From Verrucomicrobiota bacterium (GTDB taxonomy: Bacteria; Verrucomicrobiota; Verrucomicrobiia; Limisphaerales; AV2), in assembly GCA_003218515.1 (NCBI GenBank), contig QHNT01000132.1:1-43131 (forward strand): 43,131 nucleotides of DNA, in the 5' to 3' direction. The position numbers were made by a program, and so were the translations under genes. The notes beneath the pieces were generated by a model, which was not told the DNA's origin, did not search any database, and worked only from the letters and a program-made list of their open reading frames with translations. Positions 24,729 through 36,566 of this stretch are shown here, in pieces (positions within the stretch are counted from its first letter, which is position 1; the number at the start of each line of letters is the position of its first letter).

Positions 24729-25173
24729 GGCGGAGAGAGTACGCCTCGGGAACCTGGAATTTCAAGCGCAAGATGACAAATCCCAAACACACCTGGTCTT
24801 CGGCAAGTAGTTTGCTTGGGGCGTAACAGCGCTTCTCTTCTCCCTCTCCTCCCGAAAAAAGGAGGAGAGGGCGGGGAGAGGAGGCCGTTTTTCATCAGTT
24901 TCCCCTCTCTCCGGCTCTCTCTCGTTCCTCGCGGGGAGAGAGGGAAAAATGTCCTCAGCCTTTTTCATGCCGAACACCATTGGCGAGACGCCCGCCGCTA
25001 CGCCGCTAAACACATACGGATGGGGAGGGGGACAGGGTGAGGGGTTTTAGCGGCGCGGTTCTGGTTTGGGAGTTATTGGTGTTTGAAAGTTGGAGTTTGT
25101 TTGGAATTTGGGATTTGGATTTTGGATTTTTGCAAACGGTTCGCGCTGGCGCGGGTTGCCTAGACCCGCTACC
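24729..25173. repeat. intergenic stretch of dispersed repeats
   Basis: No gene seen in these 445 bp. They contain a perfect 11-bp hairpin CCCTCTCCTCC/GGAGGAGAGGG with a CGAAAAAA loop (24842-24871) and a second stem CCCTCTCTCC/GGAGAGAGGG nearby (about 24903-24943). They also hold a GCCGCTACGCCGCTAAACACATACG-like word (about 24995-25019) that recurs near 36446-36471, and an A/T-rich GGAATTTGGGATTTGG run (about 25097-25130). The promoter of lpxI should lie near the right end. Confidence 0.7.
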
Positions 25174-26004
25174 GTGTTGACCGTGTCCGAAATCTCCGAC
25201 ACTTTAGGCATCATCGCAGGCAATCGCTCGTTGCCGCTGCTTTTCGCCAAACAGGCGCGCGACCTGGGCGTCAAACGGCTCGTGGCGGTGGCGTTTGAGG
25301 GCGAAACCGATCCCGAACTGGCGAAACTCGTCGATGATATCATCTGGCTGAAAGTCGGCCAGCTTGCCAAAATGGTCTCGGCCTTCACGGCGCGCGGCGT
25401 GAAGCAATGCGTCATGGTGGGTCAGATTGCGCCAAAGAATCTTTTCGATCTTCGCCCGGACCTCCGCGCCATGGCATTGCTGCTGAAGCTCAAAGAAAGA
25501 AATGCCCGCACGATTTTCGGCGCGATTGCCGATGCGTTGAAAAAGGACGGCGTGGAGCTGGTCGAGGCGACACCCTGGTTGAAACCCCTCATGCCCGGCA
25601 ATGGTTTCCATCTCGGCCCGAAGTTGTCCGATGAACAACGAAGCGACACGCGGTTTGGCTATGACATCGCCAAGGAAGTCTCCCGGCTTGACATCGGCCA
25701 GACAGTCGTCGTAAAGAACGGCGCCGTGCTGGCGGTCGAAGGGTTTGAAGGCACCGACAAATGCCTCGCGCGCGGCGGCGAACTGGCGGGCAAAGACGGC
25801 GGCGCCGTCGCGGTCAAGGTTGCCAGGGAAAAACACGACATGCGTTTCGACATTCCGTGCATCGGGGCCAAGACGGTGGACATCTGCGCGAGTTCAGGAG
25901 TCTCAGTCCTGGCGCTGGAAGCTGGGAAAACCCTGCTGCTGGAGGAGGACGAAGTAAAAAAACTCGCTTCAAAACACAGCATTGCGCTCACGACTGTTTC
26001 TTGA
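25174..26004 (+). CDS. lpxI: UDP-2,3-diacylglucosamine pyrophosphatase LpxI
   Basis: About 276 residues of the DUF1009/LpxI family, which cleaves UDP-2,3-diacylglucosamine to lipid X and UMP in lipid A synthesis. It replaces LpxH in many bacteria. Landmarks: N-terminal 'LGIIAGNRSLPLLFAKQARDLG', 'GQIAPKNLFDLRPDLRAM', and the C-terminal catalytic domain 'FGYDIAKEVSRLDIGQTVVVKNGAVLAVEGFEGTD' and 'DIPCIGAKTVDICASSGVSVLALEAGKTLLLE'. It indicates a lipopolysaccharide-type outer membrane. No ATG is suitable: GTG 25174, TTG 25177 and GTG 25183 are all possible. The frame upstream to 25090 is repeat-derived. Length is normal for the family. Confidence 0.93.
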   Translation: MLTVSEISDTLGIIAGNRSLPLLFAKQARDLGVKRLVAVAFEGETDPELAKLVDDIIWLKVGQLAKMVSAFTARGVKQCVMVGQIAPKNLFDLRPDLRAMALLLKLKERNARTIFGAIADALKKDGVELVEATPWLKPLMPGNGFHLGPKLSDEQRSDTRFGYDIAKEVSRLDIGQTVVVKNGAVLAVEGFEGTDKCLARGGELAGKDGGAVAVKVAREKHDMRFDIPCIGAKTVDICASSGVSVLALEAGKTLLLEEDEVKKLASKHSIALTTVS

Positions 26005-26047
26005 ACGCACCACCGTCACGGGACCCGAATCGCATCACGTTCTTAAC

Positions 26048-26548
26048 ATGCTGACCGCCCACGAATTGATCGGCTTCATGTCGCCGAAGCTTTCGGCGGA
26101 GATTCTGGAACATGCCTTCTCCTCGGACAAAGAACTCTATAAAGCGACACTTGCGGCGGTGGCTCAGGCGCGCAAAGTGCGGCCGGTCTTCCTCGAACGT
26201 CAGCCCCGCGCCGAGCGGCACGTCACCATGCTCTCCACGCTCAGCCGCCCTGGGCTGGAACCGGCAGCTGGTGGTTTGCTTCGGGGCTGGCTCCTGAAGA
26301 AACACACGGCGTTGTTGACCGATTTTCTCGACGCGCTCGGCGTGCCGCACAAGGACGGCGTCGTGGACGATCTGCCCGAGACGATGGATGACGCCAAGCT
26401 CCGTTCCGCCGTGGAAACAGTATTGGCGAAACATCCGGCGGAAGTGGTCATGGTTTATCTGCACGCCTTTTACGAAATGAACGAAGCGCGCTGGCCGAAC
26501 CTGAAAGCGATGTTGGAAACGGAGCCGCGTTTGCAGTTTGGGGGTTAG
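26048..26548 (+). CDS. hypothetical protein downstream of lpxI
   Basis: A 166-residue soluble, mostly helical protein beginning 'MLTAHELIGFMSPKLSAEILEHAFSSDKELYKATL' with a C-terminal block 'LRSAVETVLAKHPAEVVMVYLHAFYEMN'. No motif or known domain is recognised. The gene lies 43 bp after lpxI and probably shares its transcript. Its stop overlaps the stop of the convergent kinase gene by two bases. A decayed fragment of a related sequence lies at 37299-37385. The ATG at 26048 was taken because upstream codons have no similarity to the fragment or protein-like character. Confidence 0.7.
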   Translation: MLTAHELIGFMSPKLSAEILEHAFSSDKELYKATLAAVAQARKVRPVFLERQPRAERHVTMLSTLSRPGLEPAAGGLLRGWLLKKHTALLTDFLDALGVPHKDGVVDDLPETMDDAKLRSAVETVLAKHPAEVVMVYLHAFYEMNEARWPNLKAMLETEPRLQFGG

Positions 26549-28277
26549 CCGTCCAGACATTGGCGTACGGTTTGAATCAACTTCTTCGGGGTGTATGGCT
26601 TTTGCAGGAACACGGCTGTTCCCCGTGAGATAAAAGCCGTCCCCTCCGGGTCATCATCGTAACCACTGGAGTAAACGACCTTCAAGCCTGGCTCCTGCGC
26701 CAGCAACTGCTTGGCCAACTCGCGCCCGGTCAGACCGTCGGGCATGATCATGTCCGTCAGCAACAGATCGATTTGCGTGCCGTACTTTTTCCAAACCAAC
26801 AAGGCAGCCGAACCCGATGCCGCTTCCAAAACGCGATACCCATGGCGTTGCAAAATTATTTTCAACAGGCCGCGTACGGCTTCTTCGTCTTCCACCAACA
26901 ATACAGTCTCTGTGCCCTCCCCCGTTTTCGACTCGACGACCTTGGCCTGACGCTCCGGGGCCGGTTGAGAAGTGACGGGAATAAAAATCTTGAAACTGGT
27001 CCCCAGCCCCACCTCACTGGCGACCTCGATCCAGCCCAGGTGTTGTTTTACGATGCCAAACACCGTCGCCAATCCGAGGCCGGTCCCTTTGCCAACGCCT
27101 TTCGTCGTGAAGAACGGCTCGAAAATGCGCGCCCTGACCTCCGGCGTCATGCCGCAACCGGTATCGCGCACGCTCAGGCAAACGAAATCACCCGCTCGCG
27201 CTTCGGACTGGCCTCGCGTGTGGCTGGATTCGATCACGACTGCGTCGGTGCTGATCATCAAGTGGCCACCCTTGGGCATGGCGTCGCGGGCGTTGACCAC
27301 CAGATTCATCAGCACCTGCTCCATCATCGAGGGGTCGGCCTGGACGCGCGGCAGGTTTGGAGAAAATTTACAGTCCAGCTTTATGTCTTCGCCGATGAGA
27401 CGGACAAGCATTTTGGCCATGTCGCCGATCACGTCATTCAGGTTGAGTGAACGGATTTGCATGTCCCTTTTGCGACTGAAGGTCAGCAGTTGCCGGGTCA
27501 GATTGGCGGCCCGCTCGCCGGCCAAATGAACCTGCTCGATTTGTTCCCTGGCCTCCGCGCCCAGCTCTTCGGTGTCCCTTAACAAGTTGGCAAAACCCAT
27601 GATTACGGCCAGGAGATTGTTGAAATCGTGCGCCACGCCACCGGCGAGCTGGCCGAAGGCCTCCATCTTCTGCGCCTGGCGAAACTGCGCTTCCAATTGT
27701 TTGCGTTCAACGATTTCGGCCTGCAGTTCCGCGGTGCGTGCGCCGACGATTTTCTCCAGATCATTCAGCTTGTTTTTGGATTCCTGCAACAAGCGCCACT
27801 TTTCCGTCAGCGCCTGCGCCAACTGCTGGGCTTCAATCGGGTCAAACGGCTTCTTGAGAATCACCAACCGGTCGGAATGCCCCACGCCCGCGAGCAGGTC
27901 GTTCCACGAGTAATCCGAATACGCCGAGCAAATCACCACCTGCAGATCGGGGTCCACTTTCCAGATTTCTTCGACCGTCTCGACCCCGTCCCAACCCGGG
28001 GGCATCCGCACGTCGATGAACGCCGTCGCATAAGGCTTCCCGGAGGCCAGCGCCTGTCGCGCCATTTCAAGACCTTCCTGACCTTGATAGGCGGAGTCGA
28101 TGTCGAAGCAAACCCGCCTGGAAGCCTGCTTCATCTCGCCAAATAATGCCTTCTCAAAGCTTTCCAGGTCGCCGTCCGTCAAATCAGGCGGACAAAAGAT
28201 TTTACGAAAATCGTCGTGAATCGCGCGGTTGTCGTCGATCACGAGGATTCGCCGGTTTTTCTGACACTTCGTCTCGC

Positions 28278-28281
<4 letters not shown>
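26545..28281 (-). CDS. REC-HisKA-HATPase-REC hybrid histidine kinase
   Basis: A 578-residue cytoplasmic hybrid kinase without membrane segments. The N-terminal receiver (about 10-155) has acidic pocket 'VIDDN', phosphoacceptor Asp90 in '[13 protein letters not shown]' and the Lys in 'LKKPFD', with an unusual insertion of about 40 residues after the first helix. A coiled coil follows, then HisKA with '[15 protein letters not shown]' (His218), an HATPase with '[10 protein letters not shown]', 'DTGCGMTPE' and '[15 protein letters not shown]', and a C-terminal receiver ('[12 protein letters not shown]', '[11 protein letters not shown]', '[10 protein letters not shown]'). It is last in the operon. 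Its ATG overlaps the preceding kinase's stop (ATGA at 28278). The N-terminal third closely resembles that of the preceding kinase. Confidence 0.95.
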
Positions 28282-30266
<1,985 letters not shown>

Positions 30267-30274
30267 GTGTTTGA

Positions 30275-33200
30275 TTAAGACCGTTGGAGCGGCAACTCGA
30301 GGGTGAAAGTGGCGCCGAGTCCGGGACCGTTACTTTGCGCGAGCAGCGCGCCGCCCAGTTCCCGAGCGGCCAGCGCGCCGCTGTGCAGCCCGAAGCCATG
30401 GCCGTCTTTGCGCGTCGTGAACCCGTGATTGAATATCCGCGCGAGATTTTCCGCGGGAATACCCACGCCGTTGTCAATCACCGCGATGCGGACACGGTCG
30501 TCACCGTTGGTCACGCGCAGGGTCAGGCGCTTGTCCTTCCGTCCGGACTCATCACAGGCGTATTTCGCGTTGCGAATCAGGTTCACCAGAATCTGCAGCA
30601 CCTTGTGCCTCTCCACTGATATTTCGGGCAGGTGCGGATCGTATTCCCGGAAAAGTTGCAGCTCATGGCGGACCAGTGCCGCGGTGTTCATGCGCAAGGC
30701 GTCTTCAATCAACTCCGCAATCTTGACTCTCTCGGAGACGCCGGAGACTTTGGCGTAGCTTTGTTGCATGGCCACGATCTCCTTGATATGTTCAATGTTC
30801 TTGCGCAGGAGGTCCAGTTCCTTGAGGTGGGCGCCCTGTTCGGCCGCGAGATATTCAGCGACTTCCCCCAGGTAGCCTGGCAGTTGTTTACCCTTGGGAT
30901 CGCCAGTGAGAAAGACGCCAAGGTCTGTCGCGTGTTCCTGCAGAAGCGCGACGGCCTTGACCAGGGTCGCAACCCGGGACTTTTTCAGTTGGTCCACGAC
31001 GATGGTTGCGGACACGTTCACGCTGTTCAGCACGTTGCCCACGTTGTGGAGGACGCTGGTCGCCACTTCCGCCATGCCAGCCTGGCGGGACGCCTCCATT
31101 AGTTGACGGTGGACTCGTTCGACGCCCAATTCGATTCGCGTGCGTTCCTCGATTTCATTCTTGAGCGAAGCGTTGGCTTCCGCCAGGTCGGCGGTTCGTT
31201 CCTTGACTCTCCTTTCCAGAAGATCGTGCGCTTCTTGCAGGGCGCGTTGTTGACGCGTCAGGCGGCGGACTCGCCAGCCGTACCCGCCGGCCAGAGTGGC
31301 GGCGACCAATGCGCCGCACAGCAGACGGAACGAAGCAGCCTGATAGAAGCGCGGAAGCAACTGGATTTTCACGGAGTCGCCCGTCGTATTCCAGATCCCA
31401 TCGGCGTTGGCGGCGATGACGCGGAAGGTGTACCGGCCCGGCTTCAGATTCGTGTAAAGGGCCAGACGCCGGTCTGCGGTTTCCACCCAATCTTTGTCGT
31501 AGCCCTCCAGGCGATAGCGGAACCGCACTTTTTGCGGCGCAATAAAACTCGGAGCGCTGAACTGGAACTCCAGCTCGCCTCGGCCGGGTGGAATGACTGT
31601 CCTTTCACTCCTGCCAACTTCACTCCGGTTGGCGCGGACGTGATCGATGTGTACGTCCGGCACAATCTGGTTGATGGGCACGTTTGCAGGGTCAATCATG
31701 ACCACCCCCTTCGAATTGGGGAACCAAATCCGCCCATCCAATGTTACGCACGCAGAATGTTCCTGAACCGTCTTGTCCGAAGTCTTGACGGAGTCCGGAT
31801 CATCGTACAGCACGCATTCGACGTGATCTGTCTTTCCGTCGGCAAAATCATTCATGCCTTGTCGGCTGACCCGAAAGATTCCCCGGCCGGAGTCCACCCA
31901 AAGATTGCCGGATTTGTCGGGCACAATCGCGTAAATGTTGTTATCGAATAACCCGTTGTCCCGGTTGATGCAGCGAATCTGGTTGTCCTTCAACCGGGCG
32001 ATGCCGCTCATCATCCCTGCCCAAACAACGCCGTCGCTGTCTTCGCAAATCCAATCCACCCGCCGCTCAGAGAGACCCTGTTCGGGCGTCCACTGCTGGA
32101 ACGCACCGTCTTTGACGCGACAGATTCCGTTGACGCTGGCAACCCAGATGGCCCCGTCCCGACCATGGCAGAGGTTGAGGACCCAATAGAGCGGAGGCGT
32201 TTCACCGTTATTGAATTCGTAAGGCCTGAAGTAATTCGTTCCCGCGCGGTACAGAGAACCTCCGACCGACACGACCACGCCTTGCGCATCGTCGGCCATA
32301 CCCACCACCATGTTCGTGGCAGAATGCGTCACGACCGCTCTGTTTCCGGAGAAGACCACGAGGTCTTTCCCACCGCTGACGAGATAAAGGTCTCCGTTGC
32401 TCGCCTCAAACACGCGCTTGACGTAGGGGTTCGGCAGTCCGGCTTCAGTGGAGTAAGTCTTGGGCTTGCCGTCAAAATAAGTGACGCCGGCGCTGCTGCC
32501 CACCCAGAGACCGCCCTTTCGGGAGGCGCACACTGCCAGGCCATCTTTGACAGACGGGTCTTCGGCCGCAGGCTGAGTGGGGAATTTCACGTCGGTAAGC
32601 TGACTTAACCCGTCCCGCGTCCCGATCCAGAGGCTTCCCTCCTTGTCTTCAGCAAGGGCCTTGACGTGATCGTCCGCCAGGCCGTCGGTCTTTCGAAAAA
32701 AAGTGTACGTGCCCTCACGATAGCGGGCCAGTCCGCGGCCGGTGGTGCCGATCCACAAGACCCCATCCCGGTCCACCAGCAGGGCGAGGACTTCCTCGAT
32801 CAAGGGAGGGATTTCCTTGCGCTGAAGGGTTGAATTGTAGCAATACAACCCGGTTCCTGTGCCGATCCAGATCTGTCCGTACTGGTCTTCCGCCATGGAA
32901 AAGACGATGGCTGCATCCAATGAGGCGTCGGGGAGTTTGGTGATCTTTCCCCCTTGCCAGTAATACACTCCCTTTCGGTCAGTCCCGAACCAAATCCGGC
33001 CTCGGGAATCCTGGTATCCGCACAAGATATTGATCACGGCTTCGGCCGACGAGCCTAATACCTCCTCATAATCGCCCCCCCGAATCAACCGCGACGCCTG
33101 GCGCTCAGCCGCGAGCCAGAGCGTTCCCTCTTTGCTTTCCATGATGGACCTGACGTTCATGTCCAGCTTTCCCCAGGCCTCCTTTCCGCTGAACGAAAAA

Positions 33201-33472
33201 GAGCGACCGTCATGGAAGCCAAATGCGCTGTGTTCCAGCCCGACCCACAGGCCGCCCTCCCGAGCGCTCGCCAGACTGGTCACGATGCTGTTCCGAAGTT
33301 GTGGCACCCCGGCGAGATCGAATCGCTTGAATTCGACCCCGTCAAAACGAACCAGGCCCGCCGATGTGCCCAGCCAAAGATAACCGTCTTTGGTCTGGGT
33401 GATGGCGTTGACGCCGGTGACGGGCAGGCCGTTTTGTCGGCTCCAGGTCCGGCAGTTGTACTGCGACGCCAT
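30275..33472 (-). CDS. Reg_prop/Y_Y_Y sensor histidine kinase lacking its signal peptide
   Basis: A 1065-residue sensor. Residues about 5-640 are two beta-propellers of Reg_prop repeats ('[17 protein letters not shown]', '[11 protein letters not shown]', '[11 protein letters not shown]'). A Y_Y_Y domain (about 650-725) is followed by a membrane helix ('[17 protein letters not shown]', about 735-752), a coiled coil, a kinase core with '[13 protein letters not shown]' (His near 810), and an HATPase ending with '[19 protein letters not shown]'. Propellers of this type normally sit in the periplasm and sense sugars or other nutrients. Yet the ATG at 33472 opens straight into the first propeller, and a TGA lies 16 codons upstream in frame, so the signal peptide has been lost or is out of frame. 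The kinase core is a close paralogue of the upstream gene's. Confidence 0.93.
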   Translation of the reverse strand: MASQYNCRTWSRQNGLPVTGVNAITQTKDGYLWLGTSAGLVRFDGVEFKRFDLAGVPQLRNSIVTSLASAREGGLWVGLEHSAFGFHDGRSFSFSGKEAWGKLDMNVRSIMESKEGTLWLAAERQASRLIRGGDYEEVLGSSAEAVINILCGYQDSRGRIWFGTDRKGVYYWQGGKITKLPDASLDAAIVFSMAEDQYGQIWIGTGTGLYCYNSTLQRKEIPPLIEEVLALLVDRDGVLWIGTTGRGLARYREGTYTFFRKTDGLADDHVKALAEDKEGSLWIGTRDGLSQLTDVKFPTQPAAEDPSVKDGLAVCASRKGGLWVGSSAGVTYFDGKPKTYSTEAGLPNPYVKRVFEASNGDLYLVSGGKDLVVFSGNRAVVTHSATNMVVGMADDAQGVVVSVGGSLYRAGTNYFRPYEFNNGETPPLYWVLNLCHGRDGAIWVASVNGICRVKDGAFQQWTPEQGLSERRVDWICEDSDGVVWAGMMSGIARLKDNQIRCINRDNGLFDNNIYAIVPDKSGNLWVDSGRGIFRVSRQGMNDFADGKTDHVECVLYDDPDSVKTSDKTVQEHSACVTLDGRIWFPNSKGVVMIDPANVPINQIVPDVHIDHVRANRSEVGRSERTVIPPGRGELEFQFSAPSFIAPQKVRFRYRLEGYDKDWVETADRRLALYTNLKPGRYTFRVIAANADGIWNTTGDSVKIQLLPRFYQAASFRLLCGALVAATLAGGYGWRVRRLTRQQRALQEAHDLLERRVKERTADLAEANASLKNEIEERTRIELGVERVHRQLMEASRQAGMAEVATSVLHNVGNVLNSVNVSATIVVDQLKKSRVATLVKAVALLQEHATDLGVFLTGDPKGKQLPGYLGEVAEYLAAEQGAHLKELDLLRKNIEHIKEIVAMQQSYAKVSGVSERVKIAELIEDALRMNTAALVRHELQLFREYDPHLPEISVERHKVLQILVNLIRNAKYACDESGRKDKRLTLRVTNGDDRVRIAVIDNGVGIPAENLARIFNHGFTTRKDGHGFGLHSGALAARELGGALLAQSNGPGLGATFTLELPLQRS

Positions 33473-33527
33473 CGGCGTTTGCTCAATGGATGGCTGACGA
33501 ATGGTTTCATTTCCAGCAGCTCAAAGT

Positions 33528-35522
33528 TCATGCCCTGTGCTGGACCGCGTCCTGGCGGAATCCATGCGTTTCCGAAGCAGACTGCCGGGCCTGCGCCGGT
33601 GCTCGCCCTTCGGGCGGCTGAATGGGCAATTCCAGAGTGAACATGGCACCGTGACCAGGACCGTCGCTGTGGACGCACAGCGCGCCGCCCATCTCCTTGG
33701 CCGCCAGCGCGCCACTGTGCAGGCCGAAACCGTGTCCGTCTTTCCGTGTGGTGAACCCATGATTGAAGATGCGGGCAAGATTTTCCGCTGGAATTCCAAC
33801 ACCATTGTCCACGACCGCGATGCGCATCCGGTCGTCGCCGTTGGTCACCCGCACGGTCATTTCCATGTCCGTCCTGCCGGATTCGGCGCAAGCATACTTG
33901 GCGTTGCGGATCAGGTTCACCAGGATTTGCAGCACCTTGTGCTTCTCCACGGTGATTTCGGGCAGGTGTGGATCGAATTTGCGAATGACTTGCACGCCGT
34001 GGCGCGTCAGAGCGCCCGCATTCATGCGCAGGCTGTCCTCCACCAGGTCGCTCACGTTCACGACTTCGGTCACTCCGGAGACTTTGGCGTAGCTCTGTTG
34101 CATCGCCACGATGTCCTTGATGTGCTCGATGTTCTTTTTGAGCAGGTTTGACTCCTTGAGCAACGCGCTTTGTTCTCGCGTCAAGTGGTCGGCCAACTGG
34201 CCGAGATAAGCAGGCAATTGTTTGCCTTTAGGATCAGCGGTCAGGAACGCGCCAAGGTCAGCGGCATGTTCGCGGAACATGGCCGCGACGCGAGCAAGGT
34301 TGCCGGCTTTGGACCTTTTTAGATTCTCTGAAACCAGCGTGGTAGAGACGTTCACGCTGTTGAGCACGTTGCCGACGTTGTGCAACACGCCGGTCGCCAC
34401 TTCGGCCATGCCGGCCTGGCGCGAAGTATCCACCAGTTGTTTATGAACATTCTCCAGTTCGGCTTCGGCGCGCTTGCGTTCCGTGACGTCACGAAAACAC
34501 CAGACGCGGCCCGCGCTTTTGCCGGCGATGCGTTGGGGCTGGGAATAACGCTCGAACACCCGCCCGTCCTTGAATTCCACCGTGTCATAACTTTCCGCCT
34601 CTGGCAGGGCGTACAACTGCTTCACCTTTCGCAGGAACGTTTCTTCGTCCTTTAACTGCGCGAGGACCGCCATCAGCGCTTGCTGGTCGTCTCCTGAAGC
34701 CAGGACCTCTTGCGGGAGGCGCCACATCTCGGCAAATTTGCGGTTGAAGTTGGTAATCCTGCCCTGATAATCAACAACCAGGATGCCGTCGGCGGTGGAT
34801 TCCAGGGTGGCGTGCAGCACGGAAAGGGAGTTGGCGAGCTCCGCGGTTCGTTCTCCGACCTGGCGTTCAATGTCCGCGTTAACCTCTTCCAGGTTCGCAC
34901 GGCGCGCGGCGACCTCGAGCATATCCCGCAGGCTTTGCCGGATGGAGATGAACAGGAAGGTGTCTTCGAAGAGGACCCAGCCTGCGTGTTCAAACCACCG
35001 CCAGGGGCTGACGGTCAGCACGCCATAAACCGACTGTGGCCAGTAAATCCCGCGTACGAAATGGTCAGCCGCCACAATAATGGTCGCCGAGATGAGGACT
35101 CGCCAGTCCCGATAAAACGCCAGAAACGCGAGCGAACCAAAAACGTGAAAGTGCGTCTCGATGCGGCCCCCGGTCAGGTGGATCAGCAACGCCGAAGCCA
35201 GCATTTGCGCGACGGCGATGGTATGTCGGGTCAGCGCACGGCCCGGTTGCTTCCAAACCAGGAACGCGGGAAAACTGGCGATCGCGCCACCTAAGAAGAT
35301 CGCAGCCCAGACATGCCAGTGGGTCTGGCTGGAAGCGCCGGCCCAGGTCTTCGGGGAAATCCACAGTGCTGCGGCGATTCCGGCAAGCCATTGAAAGACC
35401 ATCAACCTTGCGAAGAAACGGTCGGTTCGCCGGTAAATACAATCCTGCCCTTGCTCAAACAGCATCGCGGCGCGCTTCGTCGCGACGTCGTTAAGGGCTG
35501 CATAAGCGGCTACTGTTTGCAT
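33528..35522 (-). CDS. membrane PAS sensor histidine kinase
   Basis: A 664-residue kinase with five or more membrane helices in residues about 35-205 (including 'HFHVFGSLAFLAFYRDWRVLISATIIVAA'), a coiled coil, and a PAS domain (about 240-360, 'LESTADGILVVDYQGRITNFN'). The kinase core with '[13 protein letters not shown]' and the HATPase ('[10 protein letters not shown]', '[11 protein letters not shown]', '[19 protein letters not shown]') follow. A good Shine-Dalgarno (AGGAAG, minus strand at 35529-35534) precedes the ATG at 35522, so this start is preferred over one at 35564. The last about 27 residues after 'FTLELPIQPP' are absent from the paralogue and probably derive from the lost 5' part of the next gene. 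The start overlaps the preceding thioredoxin-like gene. Confidence 0.93.
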   Translation of the reverse strand: MQTVAAYAALNDVATKRAAMLFEQGQDCIYRRTDRFFARLMVFQWLAGIAAALWISPKTWAGASSQTHWHVWAAIFLGGAIASFPAFLVWKQPGRALTRHTIAVAQMLASALLIHLTGGRIETHFHVFGSLAFLAFYRDWRVLISATIIVAADHFVRGIYWPQSVYGVLTVSPWRWFEHAGWVLFEDTFLFISIRQSLRDMLEVAARRANLEEVNADIERQVGERTAELANSLSVLHATLESTADGILVVDYQGRITNFNRKFAEMWRLPQEVLASGDDQQALMAVLAQLKDEETFLRKVKQLYALPEAESYDTVEFKDGRVFERYSQPQRIAGKSAGRVWCFRDVTERKRAEAELENVHKQLVDTSRQAGMAEVATGVLHNVGNVLNSVNVSTTLVSENLKRSKAGNLARVAAMFREHAADLGAFLTADPKGKQLPAYLGQLADHLTREQSALLKESNLLKKNIEHIKDIVAMQQSYAKVSGVTEVVNVSDLVEDSLRMNAGALTRHGVQVIRKFDPHLPEITVEKHKVLQILVNLIRNAKYACAESGRTDMEMTVRVTNGDDRMRIAVVDNGVGIPAENLARIFNHGFTTRKDGHGFGLHSGALAAKEMGGALCVHSDGPGHGAMFTLELPIQPPEGRAPAQARQSASETHGFRQDAVQHRA

Positions 35523-36268
35523 TTTACACTTCCTTTCTGGCATTCGGCCTCGAAAAGAGAGCAACCGAACACTGGGGTCTGAAGCACCGGGGTTTGAGTT
35601 TGTTGGGCCGATTGATCAAGGACCAAAGTCTGCAATGCGCTCCGCCCTGGGTTATCGCCTGAATGGCCGCGTGAAATGGTAATGCCGCCGTGGAACAAGA
35701 GATTTCCCTTCGCGTCATAAAGTACTGTGTCGCCGGATGTCTCGGCATGAAACAACTGCGCTTCGTGTCCAGCTTCATCGCAATGAACGGTTACATGCGG
35801 AATCGCCGCCGCTTCGCGCCACGAGGCCGTTAGCACCCAATCCCGGACCATTTTGGCCGGCTTGAGGAAGAAAACGTGTGCGTTGATCTGCTCTTGGCAA
35901 TACGTCATCAACAAGGATAACTCGCTGATGCTCGCCTTTGAACAGGGACAGTGCGGGTGAACAAACATGACTAGCGTGGGGTGATCAGCGTCGCGGGGCA
36001 CCTGACTTGATTTGGGCCAGATCATCGGCGGTGATCCCGATTGGCCGGGAGCATTGGCGTAGGCGACCATCAGCAGCGTTGCTGTGACAGTCACTCCGAG
36101 CCAGATCAACGCGGCAATTATTGTCCGAAATGAGGATTTGGCAGAGGAACGGTCCGGAGCGCCAGCGCCCGCCGCCAGCGGAATGCAAAGCAAAGTCAGC
36201 ATTGCCCTCCACAATGACTCGAGTGACAATCGTCGTCGTCGTCCTTTTTGTTTTGGCGCGCTTTTCAT
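35510..36268 (-). CDS. membrane-anchored thioredoxin-like protein with CPCS motif
   Basis: A 252-residue protein, first gene of the kinase operon. A basic N-terminus precedes hydrophobic segments near 22-36 and 48-70. A thioredoxin-like domain then begins 'PTLVMFVHPHCPCSKASISELSLLM' with a Cys107-Pro-Cys109-Ser centre in place of CxxC, and ends with 'DTVLYDAKGNLLFHGGITISRGH'. Proteins of this type are sometimes annotated RedB. They probably face the periplasm and handle thiol redox chemistry or metal delivery. The C-terminal about 40 residues (Gln/Thr-rich, three more Cys) look like an added tail. It overlaps the kinase start by 13 bp, so the two are made together. The true start may be nearer residue 23 or 44. 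Confidence 0.75.
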   Translation of the reverse strand: MKSAPKQKGRRRRLSLESLWRAMLTLLCIPLAAGAGAPDRSSAKSSFRTIIAALIWLGVTVTATLLMVAYANAPGQSGSPPMIWPKSSQVPRDADHPTLVMFVHPHCPCSKASISELSLLMTYCQEQINAHVFFLKPAKMVRDWVLTASWREAAAIPHVTVHCDEAGHEAQLFHAETSGDTVLYDAKGNLLFHGGITISRGHSGDNPGRSALQTLVLDQSAQQTQTPVLQTPVFGCSLFEAECQKGSVKCKQ

Positions 36269-36308
36269 ATTGTCCGCATGGGCAAACTAAAGCCACGCGC
36301 AAAACAAG

Positions 36309-36328
36309 GTGTCACAATCCTGTCACAT
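36309..36328 (+). promoter_or_regulatory. candidate Pho-box-like direct repeat
   Basis: GTGTCACAATCCTGTCACAT contains two TGTCACA half-sites exactly 11 bp apart, the spacing and core (TGTCA) of PhoB boxes. It lies in the divergent region, 41 bp before the thioredoxin-like gene and 239 bp before the OmpR/PhoB-type regulator, and could be that regulator's own operator. No clear -10 element was placed. Confidence 0.45.
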
Positions 36329-36566
36329 ATCGGCAGGTTTTTCGGCGATCCGCAGATAACCGGACGGTTTGGGGCGTGCATGGGCTTTTTCCGCCGGGCA
36401 GGATGCCCCGGCTCTACGGCAGGCGAGACACCGCGAGCGGCCCGCCGCTACGCCGCTCAAACACATACGAACGCGGGCGGGGACTCGTCGGTCTCGCCCT
36501 CTCAAAAAAATCATCGCCCGTTCCATTGATGGGCGCTAAAGTCAATTGCTTGCAGGCTGGCCAAGT

